Shown here: in pieces, positions 1 through 6,100 of the stretch
How the letters are laid out: every line of letters starts with the position of its first letter
How positions within the stretch are numbered: position 1 is the stretch's first letter
NCBI GenBank assembly: GCA_013152105.1
Contig: JAADHA010000449.1
Coordinates: forward strand, 1-7,262
Length of the DNA stretch: 7,262 nucleotides
Reading direction: 5' to 3'
DNA from: Oligoflexia bacterium
GTDB lineage: Bacteria > Myxococcota_A > UBA796 > UBA2385
Program-made: the position numbers and the translations under genes
The notes under the pieces: model-generated
Databases searched by the model: none
What the model was told of the DNA's origin: nothing
Seen by the model: only the letters and a program-made list of their open reading frames with translations

Positions 1-147
1 AGCCGTGCCGCTGGTGCCGCTGGTGCCGCTGGTGCCGCTGGTGCCGCTGGTGCCGCTGGTCCCGTTGGTGCCCCCTGTCTTCGAACCGCTGGTGGACGGC
101 GTGCAGGCCAGCGCGAGCGACAGCAGGGGAGTCAGGAAGATCGGCAT
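1..147 (-). CDS. Putative lipoprotein with Gly-Thr-Ser repeat linker, 5' end only
   Basis: This is the N-terminal part of an exported protein that runs off the left edge. Reading leftward from the ATG at 147 gives MPIFLTPLLSLALAC, a short hydrophobic signal segment ending in a cysteine at residue 15. That cysteine could be the lipidated residue, although the -3 position is Ala rather than the usual Leu, and no Lys or Arg precedes the hydrophobic stretch. From about residue 23 the chain becomes low-complexity, with repeated Gly-Thr-Ser triplets up to the edge, typical of flexible linkers between a lipid anchor and a globular domain. No upstream in-frame start exists before a stop at 172-174, so the ATG is well placed, but its Shine-Dalgarno is weak. 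It lies 24 nt after the barrel gene and is probably cotranscribed with it. The functional domain is outside the window, so no role can be given. Confidence 0.72.
   Translation of the reverse strand, partial: MPIFLTPLLSLALACTPSTSGSKTGGTNGTSGTSGTSGTSGTSGTSGTA
4..66. repeat. 9-bp tandem repeat encoding Thr-Gly-Ser units
   Basis: The unit ggtgccgct occurs five times perfectly (13-57), with a one-mismatch copy on the left (4-12) and a degenerate copy on the right (58-66). On the minus strand it is in frame with the lipoprotein and encodes Ser-Gly-Thr triplets. Because the unit is a multiple of three, copy-number change alters linker length without a frameshift. Confidence 0.9.
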
Positions 148-156
148 GCCACAGAG

Positions 157-184
157 CTTAGCGCACGAGGCTTAGCGCACGAGG
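157..184. repeat. Perfect 14-bp tandem duplication over a stop codon
   Basis: cttagcgcacgagg occurs at 157-170 and again at 171-184. Read on the minus strand, each copy holds the last codons (Leu-Val-Arg) and the TAA stop of the small barrel gene. The second copy forms most of the 24-nt gap before the lipoprotein start. It looks like a recent slippage duplication. Confidence 0.92.
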
Positions 185-684
185 CCGATTTGCAGCGGGA
201 CGATCTCGATGCCCGGCTCCAGCTTCGTTCCGCCCGCGACCTGCCCGTAGGCGACGCCCGCCCCCAAGCGGACTCCCGCCGTCATCCCCCACCCGCTGCT
301 TCCTCGCCAGACCCAGGCCAGATCGCCGTTGAGCGTCACCAGGCCCTCCTCGATGTCGGTCGGCGCGATGAACCAGGTGAAGCCTGGCGACAAACGCAGG
401 CCATGGCCGTCCCAACAAGCCCAGCAGCTCGCCGAGGGGCTCCACCGCCCACCGACCGTGAGCATGGCGGGGAGCACGCCGATTCCTCCGCCCAGCTCCA
501 CCGACCAGGCGGGGGCTAGAAACAGCTCGGCGTGGGCCTGAAGCAGGTTCGGCAGCCCGACCCCGGCGACCACCAGCGCGGTGGGGCCAGTCGAGGAGCC
601 GGCCGCGGCAGGCGTTGAGGAGAGGACCGCCAGGAGGGCCGCGGCGGTGGACGTGAGCACGGTCGAGGACATGCCCCGAATCAT
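172..684 (-). CDS. Small exported protein, predicted outer-membrane beta-barrel, function unknown
   Basis: Starting at the ATG at 684 this encodes 170 residues. MIRGM followed by a hydrophobic Ala/Leu/Val stretch and TPAAA (about residue 28) is a good Sec signal peptide with a cleavage site. The mature part has short alternating hydrophobic and polar segments rich in Gly and aromatic residues (for example AELFLAPAW, LRLSPGFTWF, GDLAWVWRG, AGVRLGAGVAYG) and ends in a strand-like segment, as expected of a small barrel. It has no recognised catalytic motif. A further ATG at 672 is also possible; the longer open frame to 750 would put an Arg-rich tail before the signal peptide and is unlikely. 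A CxxC (CWAC, residues 87-90) in one loop is odd and lies in a patch of poorer codon use. It precedes the lipoprotein gene in an apparent two-gene unit. Family membership was not identified. Confidence 0.68.
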   Translation of the reverse strand: MIRGMSSTVLTSTAAALLAVLSSTPAAAGSSTGPTALVVAGVGLPNLLQAHAELFLAPAWSVELGGGIGVLPAMLTVGGRWSPSASCWACWDGHGLRLSPGFTWFIAPTDIEEGLVTLNGDLAWVWRGSSGWGMTAGVRLGAGVAYGQVAGGTKLEPGIEIVPLQIGLVR

Positions 685-882
685 GCGGCCTGCGAGCACG
701 ACTGACCAGGGGCCATTCCTCGCACCGGGCACCATCGCTCTGCGGCACAAGCGCGACCCCGTTCGCGGTTGTGCGAGTATCCAAGCTGGTCAAGCTGCGA
801 AGATGGCCCCGCGGGCCAGTGCACGCGCAGTCGCCACAGTCGGCACGCATCTTGCGTGACTGAGCCTGCTTCGAGGTATTCC
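685..882. other. Divergent intergenic spacer between small barrel gene and UbiB-like gene
   Basis: This 198-bp stretch separates two divergent genes and should hold both promoters, but no convincing -35/-10 pair was seen on either strand. It contains a perfect 6-bp hairpin with a 3-nt loop (TGGCCC at 804-809, GGGCCA at 813-818) without a following T-run, and a short direct repeat, caagctg, at 782-788 and 791-797. Open frames that cross it are extensions of the flanking genes without coding character. Confidence 0.5.
873..876 (+). promoter_or_regulatory. Ribosome binding site fixing the UbiB-like start
   Basis: GAGG lies 6 nt before the ATG at 883. This favours that start over the upstream in-frame ATG at 769, whose extra 38 residues are Cys/Ser/Arg-rich and unlike any UbiB N-terminus. 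Confidence 0.7.
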
Positions 883-2499
883 ATGAACAAGCAGACCATC
901 GCGCGCACCGCCCGCGTCAGCCATGTGATCTCCACCCTCATGATGGAAGGGCTCTCGGTCCCGCTGGCCCGCATGAAGGTGACCCACTGCGCGACCCTGG
1001 CCTGCCGGCTCCACTGCACCTGGGCCCGTCTCATGGGCCGCAAGGTCTCGCCTCACCCCTGGCCCATCGCCGTGCGCGACGCCCTCATCAAGCTGGGGCC
1101 TGCCTTCGTCAAGATTGGCCAGGTCCTCAGCGTGCGCAGCGACCTCGTCCCAGCCTCGCTGGCCGAGGCCCTTCACTCGCTCCAGAGCGCGGTACCGCCC
1201 GTGCCTCTCGACCAGATCGAGTTCACCATCGAGCAGAGCCTGGGCCGCCCCTCGAAGGACATCTTCGCGCGCTTCGACGCCACTCCCCTGGCCGCCGGCT
1301 CCATCGCCCAGGTGCACCGCGCTGCCCTGGCAGACGGCACCGAGGTCGTGATCAAGGTGAAGCGTCCCGGCATCGACGCGATCGTTAGGGAAGACCTGGA
1401 GATCCTGGTCTGGCTGGCCCAGCAGATCGAGCGTACCGTCCCCGAGAGCCGGCGCTATCGCCCGATGTCCGCGGCGGCCGAGCTGCGCAACTACACCCTG
1501 CGCGAGCTGGACTTCCGCATCGAGGCCGGCGTCGCCAGCGAGGTCGGTGCCCAGTTCCAGAGCTGGCCCAAGGTGGCGGTGCCGACCGTGTTTCAGGCCA
1601 CCCGCGATGTCATGGTGATGGCCTATGTCGAGGGCTTTCAGATCGACGACCTGGAAGCCCTGGACCGCCATGGCATCGACCGAAAGGTCCTGATGCGCCT
1701 GGGAACCAATGCCACCCTGGCCCAGATCTTCGACTTCGGCCTGTTTCACGGTGACCCCCACCCCGGCAACCTGCACGTGACCCCTGAGGGGGACCTCGCG
1801 CTGCTCGACTTCGGTATCTTCGGGCGGATCGATCGCCGCCTGCGCCGCGACTGCGCGATGCTGATGTGGTGCCTGAGCGAGGGGGACGCCGAACTTGCCG
1901 CGACCTTCCTGCTGCGCATGGCCACCCTGGACCCGGGCGCCACCGTGCCCGCCTTTCGCCGCGAGGTCGAGGCCTGCTACCGGGCCTGGCACGGCAACTC
2001 TGTCGGCGAGTACGGGTTCGCCAAGCTGCTCTACCAGGAGCTGACCCTGGGCGCCCGGCACGGCGTGGTCTTTCCCTCGGAGATGGTCCTGCTGGGCAAG
2101 GCGATGGTGACGATCGAGGGGGTCGCCCTGGCCGTGGACTCTGAGCTGGACATCTCCGAGGTGGCACGACCCTACCTGGACTCACTCCGATCCCAGCTCT
2201 TCGACCCGGCCGAGTTGAAGAAGGCCATGGTGCGCGCCTTTCCTCTGTGGTGGTCGTTGGCCGAGCGGCTGCCCATCGCCTTGGCCCAGGTCCTCGACCA
2301 GACCTTGGTCACCGAACAGCCGCTGCCAGCGGTTCCCCGAAAACGGACCCGCCTGCGGGCCCTGGCCGCCCTGGTGGCGCTGGCGGGTATCGTGCTGTTG
2401 GCTGTGGGCCTGCGTCCATGGGCGGGCGACGCCGCCGCTCTGGGCGGGGCCTTGCTGCTGGCGAGCGTCGTGCTTGCCGCCTACAGCAGCCGCAGGTGA
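883..2499 (+). CDS. UbiB/ABC1 (AarF) family atypical kinase-like protein
   Basis: The 538-residue product has the full set of UbiB-family marks in order: the KxGQ motif (K77-Q80, in FVKIGQ, followed by RSDLVP), the Ala-rich nucleotide loop AAGSIAQVH (137-145) that replaces the kinase Gly-rich loop, the ATP-site lysine in VVIKVKRPG (K158), the ELDFRIEA helix (208-215), the catalytic-loop HGDPHPGN (289-296) and the metal-binding DFG (309-311). Two hydrophobic helices at about 491-510 and 516-533 form the usual C-terminal membrane anchor. Known members act on the cytoplasmic face of the membrane as ATPases or kinase-like proteins needed for quinone synthesis or lipid homeostasis. Whether this one serves ubiquinone, menaquinone or another lipid cannot be told here, since no quinone genes are nearby. 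It is monocistronic as seen, and its last 19 bp overlap the convergent membrane-protein gene. Confidence 0.93.
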   Translation: MNKQTIARTARVSHVISTLMMEGLSVPLARMKVTHCATLACRLHCTWARLMGRKVSPHPWPIAVRDALIKLGPAFVKIGQVLSVRSDLVPASLAEALHSLQSAVPPVPLDQIEFTIEQSLGRPSKDIFARFDATPLAAGSIAQVHRAALADGTEVVIKVKRPGIDAIVREDLEILVWLAQQIERTVPESRRYRPMSAAAELRNYTLRELDFRIEAGVASEVGAQFQSWPKVAVPTVFQATRDVMVMAYVEGFQIDDLEALDRHGIDRKVLMRLGTNATLAQIFDFGLFHGDPHPGNLHVTPEGDLALLDFGIFGRIDRRLRRDCAMLMWCLSEGDAELAATFLLRMATLDPGATVPAFRREVEACYRAWHGNSVGEYGFAKLLYQELTLGARHGVVFPSEMVLLGKAMVTIEGVALAVDSELDISEVARPYLDSLRSQLFDPAELKKAMVRAFPLWWSLAERLPIALAQVLDQTLVTEQPLPAVPRKRTRLRALAALVALAGIVLLAVGLRPWAGDAAALGGALLLASVVLAAYSSRR

Positions 2500-2870
2500 C
2501 GCAGCCTGCCCGGCGCGTGGGACACGACTGAGCCCAGCACCAGGGCCGTCCACAGGCAGGGGGCCAGCGCCTGGGGACAGGCCAGGCCGACCAGCAACAA
2601 GCCGAGCTTGAGCAGCACCACCCACGACTGAAACATGCGCAGGTACAGCCATCCCCACTTGAAGAAGTCGTCCGCCACGATGCTGCCCCCGCTTAACAGC
2701 GCGATGGCGGCCCACTGTCGGGCATCCACCAGGGCCGTCGCCTCGGTGGCATAGGTCGCGGCGCCCAGGGTCAAGGCAGCCGCGCCGATGTGAACGGTGC
2801 GCGCGACGATCCGCACGGTCCGCTGGCCTGTGTAGCGTCGAGGATCTGGCAGTGGACCACGGTCGAACAT
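2481..2870 (-). CDS. Hypothetical membrane protein with four predicted helices
   Basis: This encodes 129 residues with about four hydrophobic segments: 23-45, 52-68, 81-98 and 103-117. Polar features that might matter are His27 in the first helix, the ADDFFKWG segment (66-73) and a basic C-terminal tail, SHAPGRLRH (117-125). The family was not recognised and no enzyme motif is visible. Its ATG lies 2 nt after the purB stop, with no clear Shine-Dalgarno of its own, so translation probably depends on ribosomes terminating on purB. The spacing makes it part of the purB operon. Its 3' end overlaps the last 19 bp of the convergent UbiB-like gene, leaving no room for a shared terminator. Continuous coding, hydrophobic periodicity and operon position support it being real. 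Confidence 0.75.
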   Translation of the reverse strand: MFDRGPLPDPRRYTGQRTVRIVARTVHIGAAALTLGAATYATEATALVDARQWAAIALLSGGSIVADDFFKWGWLYLRMFQSWVVLLKLGLLLVGLACPQALAPCLWTALVLGSVVSHAPGRLRHLRLL

Positions 2871-2872
2871 TG

Positions 2873-4291
2873 TTAGACGATGTCCGAGGGGTGGTAGCTT
2901 GCGGCTTCTGGGTGCTCGGAGACCAGAACCGCGACCTGGTCGATGAAGGCGTCCACCTGGGCCGGTGCCGTACCCACGAAGCGCAAGGGCGTGGAGATCA
3001 GTTCATCTAACGCTGCTCGATCCAGAGGCAGACGGGGATCGGCGGCCAGACGCTGGAGCAGATCATTGTCGCTGGAACCCTGTTGACGCATGGCCAGGGC
3101 CACGGCGACAGCGTGTTCCTTGATGGCTTCGTGGGCCTGCTCTCGCCCTGCTCCGGCCTTGATACAGGCCATCAGCACCTTGGTCGTGGCCAGGAAGGGC
3201 AGGAAGCGGTCCAGCTCGCGGGCGATGACGGCCGGGTAGGCGCCGAGCTCATCCAGCACTGTGAGGAATGTCTGAAAGAGCCCGTCGATCGCGAAGAAGG
3301 CATCGGGCAAGGCGACCCGCCGAACAACCGAGCAGGACACATCCCCCTCGTTCCACTGGTCACCGACCAGGCTGCCGACCATGGCGAGGTGGCCGCGCAG
3401 GATCGCGACAAAGCCGTTGACTCGCTCGCAGGAGCGGGCGTTCATCTTGTGAGGCATGGCCGAGGACCCGACCTGGCCCGGCTTGAAGCCCTCGGTCACC
3501 AGTTCGTGACCAGCCATCAGGCGCAGGGTCTTGCACAGGTTGGCGGGCCCGCTGGCGACCTGGACCAGGGCGCTGACGACATCGAAGTCCAGGCTGCGAG
3601 GGTAGACCTGACCGACATTGGCCAGCGTGGACTCGAAGCCGAGGTGGGCCAGGACCGCCTGTTCGAGGTGATCGACGGCGTCAGCGCTGCCGAGCAGGTC
3701 CAGCATATCCTGCTGGGTACCCATCGGTCCCTTGATGCCGCGCAGGGGGTACCGTTCGATCAGCCCATCCAAACGCTTCGTTGCCTGGAGCAGATCTTCC
3801 CCCGCGTTGGCGAAGCGCTTGCCCAGGGTCGTGGCCTGGGCTGCCACATTGTGTGAGCGCCCGGTCATCACCAGGGTGGCGTAGCGGGCGGCCAGCTCGG
3901 CCAGGCGGGCCAGGGCGGTGATCGCGCGGTCCCGCACCAGGCAGAGCCCCCTGCGAACCTGGAGTTGCTCGATGTTCTCGGTCAGGTCCCGGCTGGTCAT
4001 GCCCTTGTGGATGTGCTGGTGCCCGGCCAGCGCGCAGAACTCTTCGATGCGGGCCTTGACATCGTGCCGGGTCACGCGTTCGCGGGCGGCGATACTGTCG
4101 AAGTCTACGTGATCGACCACCGCCCGGTAGGCTTCGATGACCCCATCGGGAACCGGCAGCCCCAGGTCGCGCTGGGCGCCGAGCACCGCCAGCCACAGCT
4201 CGCGCTCGGCCACGATCTTCGCCCTGGGTGACCACAGCGCGCGCATCTGCGGGCTGGCGTAGCGGGTTGCGAGCACGTTGGGAACGGACAC
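2873..4291 (-). CDS. purB: Adenylosuccinate lyase
   Basis: PurB is the cytoplasmic lyase of the fumarase/aspartase superfamily that releases fumarate from SAICAR and from adenylosuccinate, two steps of purine synthesis. The 472-residue product is full length. Visible family motifs are NVLATRYAS (5-13), RHDVKARIEEF (75-85), HKGMTSRDLTEN (95-106), GRSHNVAAQATTLGKRF (144-160), and the superfamily signature GSSAMPHKMN (275-284) carrying the catalytic serine loop, then the SVVRRVALPD helix (321-330). The GTG start at 4291 is chosen because a perfect AAGGAG lies 6 nt upstream and MSVPNVLATRY matches the N-terminus known for this subfamily. As recalled, these motifs fit the actinobacterial-type PurB better than the proteobacterial one, which could mean an old transfer; an alignment is needed. 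It is followed after 2 nt by the membrane-protein gene and preceded by the barrel gene after 61 nt. Confidence 0.96.
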   Translation of the reverse strand: MSVPNVLATRYASPQMRALWSPRAKIVAERELWLAVLGAQRDLGLPVPDGVIEAYRAVVDHVDFDSIAARERVTRHDVKARIEEFCALAGHQHIHKGMTSRDLTENIEQLQVRRGLCLVRDRAITALARLAELAARYATLVMTGRSHNVAAQATTLGKRFANAGEDLLQATKRLDGLIERYPLRGIKGPMGTQQDMLDLLGSADAVDHLEQAVLAHLGFESTLANVGQVYPRSLDFDVVSALVQVASGPANLCKTLRLMAGHELVTEGFKPGQVGSSAMPHKMNARSCERVNGFVAILRGHLAMVGSLVGDQWNEGDVSCSVVRRVALPDAFFAIDGLFQTFLTVLDELGAYPAVIARELDRFLPFLATTKVLMACIKAGAGREQAHEAIKEHAVAVALAMRQQGSSDNDLLQRLAADPRLPLDRAALDELISTPLRFVGTAPAQVDAFIDQVAVLVSEHPEAASYHPSDIV

Positions 4292-4297
4292 AGCGGT

Positions 4298-4303
4298 CTC
4301 CTT
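4298..4303 (-). promoter_or_regulatory. Strong Shine-Dalgarno for the purB GTG start
   Basis: On the minus strand AAGGAG sits 6 nt before GTG. It is the best ribosome binding site in the window and decides the non-ATG start of purB. Its first base also ends the 8-bp inverted repeat upstream. Confidence 0.85.
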
Positions 4304-4346
4304 CGCACGCGCTGCGGCTAACGCGTCGGGTCGCGTGGGCGTGCGA
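4303..4346 (-). repeat. Nested inverted repeat between barrel gene and purB
   Basis: On the minus strand TCGCACGC (4346-4339) and GCGTGCGA (4310-4303) form a perfect 8-bp stem. The loop contains a smaller hairpin, ACGCG-ACCCGA-CGCGT. There is no T-run, so it is not a classical terminator. Because it abuts the purB Shine-Dalgarno, it could affect purB translation or act as a protein site; this is inference. Confidence 0.55.
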
Positions 4347-4352
4347 TCCTAC

Positions 4353-5384
4353 TCAGCCGCCGGTCAGGACTGGCGGCGTCCACGACACCCCGGCGGTCAG
4401 GACCAGGCCCTGCCAGAGCGGCTCGTCATCGCCCCCGCCAGGGGCGTGCTGCCACGCGGTGGCGCGACCACCCCCTTGGAGGACCAGGGCTGGTGACACG
4501 GTCCAGAGCGCCAGCAGCGAGCCGGTGAGGGTCTGCCTCCCACCGCTCGGCTCGCCCGACCAGGTCTCAGGGCTCTCCAGCAGGATGTCGACGGTCGCGA
4601 CGAGCTGGAGTGGCTGGACGACGCGCATCGTGGGGCCCAGGCTGGCCGAGACGGTGCGCGATCCTCGGTAAGCTCGCCCGTTCTGGTACAGCGGCAGACG
4701 GGCATCCACCGAGCCCCAGGCCCCGAAGCGAGGCCCGCTGAGCACGAGCACTCCACTTAGCAAGGGGTCGAATGTGCCCGATCCGAGCTGGAAGTGCTCG
4801 TGGGGCAGGCCCTGGGCCGCCAGGGAAAAAGGGTCGTCCTCGGTCTTGCCCAGCGGAAGGGTCGTGCCCAGCCCCCAGCCCATCACCAGGCCCTGGGCCG
4901 GGCTGGCGTAGCGCCAGGCACTGATCCGGCCGTCCGTGAACCCGAACAAGGTCTCGTCGCGGTGGTGGTTCCCGCCATAGGGCGGCTGGTAGGGCGCGCC
5001 GTCCAGGGTGGTGTAGTCGATGCGCAGGACGCGCAGATCGACCGGCAGGCCCAGGGCGATCTGCCAGCCCTTGCCCAACCCGATGGTCGCCGAGGGGTCG
5101 GTCCGAAACCAGTCGATGGACTGGTGGTCCCAGTGGTCGGGGATGTCCTGGGCTGCACAGAGCACCGGGTCGACCTCGGGACAGCTCGCGATGTGGTCCA
5201 CACGCATCCCAAGGAAGGACCCGTACAGGTCCACCCGCATGGTGCCTGCGGGAAGCGTCGGGTTGACGCGGGAGCCTCCAACCTGGAGGTTTGGATTGCT
5301 TCAACCGGGTCAACCGGCGACGGCTGCTCGTGGCAGGGCGAACAGCAAGACCAGCAGGCTGAGCCACCAGGGGCGGCCGCTCAT
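4353..5384 (-). CDS. Predicted outer-membrane beta-barrel with two in-frame TGA codons after the signal peptide (candidate UxxU selenoprotein or nonsense-mutated gene)
   Basis: The frame spans 343 codons. The ATG at 5384 overlaps the stop of the HMA-thioredoxin gene as ATGA, a typical coupled operon start. MSGRPWWLSLLVLLFALPRAAVA is a strong Sec signal peptide. Codons 25 and 28 (5312-5310 and 5303-5301) are both TGA, giving G-X-P-G-X-S-N-P-N at the predicted mature N-terminus. The same frame then stays open for 315 codons of barrel-like sequence: alternating strands, Gly/aromatic richness and loop motifs NHHRDE (139-144), GKTEDDPF (179-186) and LPHEHFQLGSG (193-203). An ATG at 5240 gives an uninterrupted 295-residue product, but it lacks any signal peptide and cuts into the first strand. 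Two TGAs spaced like CxxC, beside a thioredoxin gene, could be selenocysteine; nonsense mutation, sequencing error or reinitiation remain possible. No barrel family was identified. Its terminal stop is also TGA. Confidence 0.72.
5261..5306 (-). promoter_or_regulatory. Possible bacterial SECIS-like hairpin downstream of the in-frame TGAs
   Basis: On the minus strand GGTTGA (5306-5301, containing the second TGA) can pair with TCAACC (5266-5261). Inside lies CCTCC-AGGTT-GGAGG (5289-5275), a 5-bp GC stem with a loop containing GGU. The loop begins 16 nt after the second TGA and 25 nt after the first. Bacterial SECIS elements are known to place a short stem with a G/GGU-containing loop at about this distance. 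Such small hairpins also arise by chance in GC-rich DNA, and GGTTGA is locally repeated, so this is only suggestive. Confidence 0.35.
5298..5316. repeat. 9-bp imperfect tandem repeat carrying both TGA codons
   Basis: On the minus strand GCCGGTTGA is followed directly by CCCGGTTGA, differing at one base. Each unit supplies one of the in-frame TGAs. Duplication of a TGA-containing unit would create an X-P-G-X arrangement in one step. Confidence 0.8.
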
Positions 5385-6100
5385 TGCCGCGCCCGTCGCT
5401 GGTCGATCGCATCGATCAAGGCGTCCACGTCGGCACCCTTGTAGACCGAGCGCCCGGCCGGATCGGTGACCAGGAACCAGGGGATGCCCGCGACCCATTT
5501 CAGGTGCTGGCGCGCGACGGGCAGGGCGTAGGAAGCCTGGGGGTCGGCGGCGTCCAAGGTGATGGCCCGCACAGCCACGTCATCGTGTTGCCTCAGGTAG
5601 GTTCGGAGCGCAGCGGCGGCGGCATGGCAGGGGCCACACCATGGCGCGCCGAAGTCGATCACGCTGTATTTGCCAGGCACCTGCAGCGCGTCCAGGTCGA
5701 CCTCTTCGCCGTGGGACACCACGACCGCATCCACGCCCGCGGTGTCCTCCCAGGGATCGATGCGGTGGCCGGGTCGCAGGCGCACCGGGCAGGCATCCAC
5801 CGCTTCGATGCTGGTTACGGTGTAGCCCTGGTCCGCGACCGCCTGATCGATGTCGGCCGTCTCACCCGGGGAGGACAGCGAGAGGCAGGCGCCGGCGGCG
5901 GCGAAAGAGGTCACGGCATTCTGGACGAAGGGCAGCGCCTCGAGAGCGCCGGTGACCGCCTGCTGGCAGTCCGAGCACACCATGCCGTCGATGTGGACGA
6001 CGACCTTGGAGGAGGGGGCGAGAGTCTGGGCCCCAGCCGGCAGCGACAGGCCGAGCAGGGCAGGCAGAAAGGCAGGTAGAAGGGCGAGAGGCATGGGCAT
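5381..6100 (-). CDS. Periplasmic HMA-thioredoxin fusion protein
   Basis: From the ATG at 6100 this encodes 239 residues. An uncharged but strongly hydrophobic N-terminus ends in LPAGA-Q (cut near 24/25), so export by Sec is likely. Residues about 33-100 form a heavy-metal-associated (HMA) domain with the metal site GMVCSDC (39-45; Cys42 and Cys45). Residues about 125-236 form a thioredoxin-like domain with the active site WCGPC (154-158) and the cis-proline in GIPWF (Pro207). Extra cysteines lie at 72 and 104. HMA domains of this type bind Cu(I), Hg(II), Zn or similar ions, and WCGPC proteins exchange disulfides, so the fusion may reduce or load a metal-binding partner; that role is inferred. 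The start could instead be the ATG at 6094; the open frame to 6202 adds an Arg-rich tail and is unlikely. Its stop overlaps the barrel gene start as ATGA, implying cotranslation. Confidence 0.88.
   Translation of the reverse strand: MPMPLALLPAFLPALLGLSLPAGAQTLAPSSKVVVHIDGMVCSDCQQAVTGALEALPFVQNAVTSFAAAGACLSLSSPGETADIDQAVADQGYTVTSIEAVDACPVRLRPGHRIDPWEDTAGVDAVVVSHGEEVDLDALQVPGKYSVIDFGAPWCGPCHAAAAALRTYLRQHDDVAVRAITLDAADPQASYALPVARQHLKWVAGIPWFLVTDPAGRSVYKGADVDALIDAIDQRRARQ

Noticed and set aside
1..66. CRISPR-like repeat array
   Set aside because: The units are 9 bp, directly adjacent with no spacers, and in frame with a protein linker.
158..850. Minus-strand 230-codon frame
   Set aside because: It overlaps the small barrel gene in another frame and is Arg/Gly/Pro-rich with no signal peptide or periodicity.
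769..882. N-terminal extension of the UbiB-like protein to the ATG at 769
   Set aside because: The extra residues are Cys/Ser/Arg-rich, and GAGG is well placed for the ATG at 883.
790..2061. Minus-strand 423-codon open frame
   Set aside because: It lies opposite the UbiB-like gene, whose full motif set is clear; this is a GC-rich shadow frame.
3083..3856. Plus-strand 257-codon frame
   Set aside because: It is antisense to purB, whose identity is certain.
4292..4352. Intrinsic terminator after the barrel gene
   Set aside because: A stem is present but no T-run follows it on the minus strand.
5301..5312. TGA read as tryptophan (altered genetic code)
   Set aside because: TGA ends the UbiB-like gene, the HMA-thioredoxin gene and the barrel gene at sensible positions, and TGG is used for Trp throughout.
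4567..5412. Minus-strand 281-codon frame as the true barrel gene
   Set aside because: Its translation is Arg/Pro-rich low-complexity sequence, a typical off-frame product; the barrel frame has strands, a signal peptide and a coupled start.
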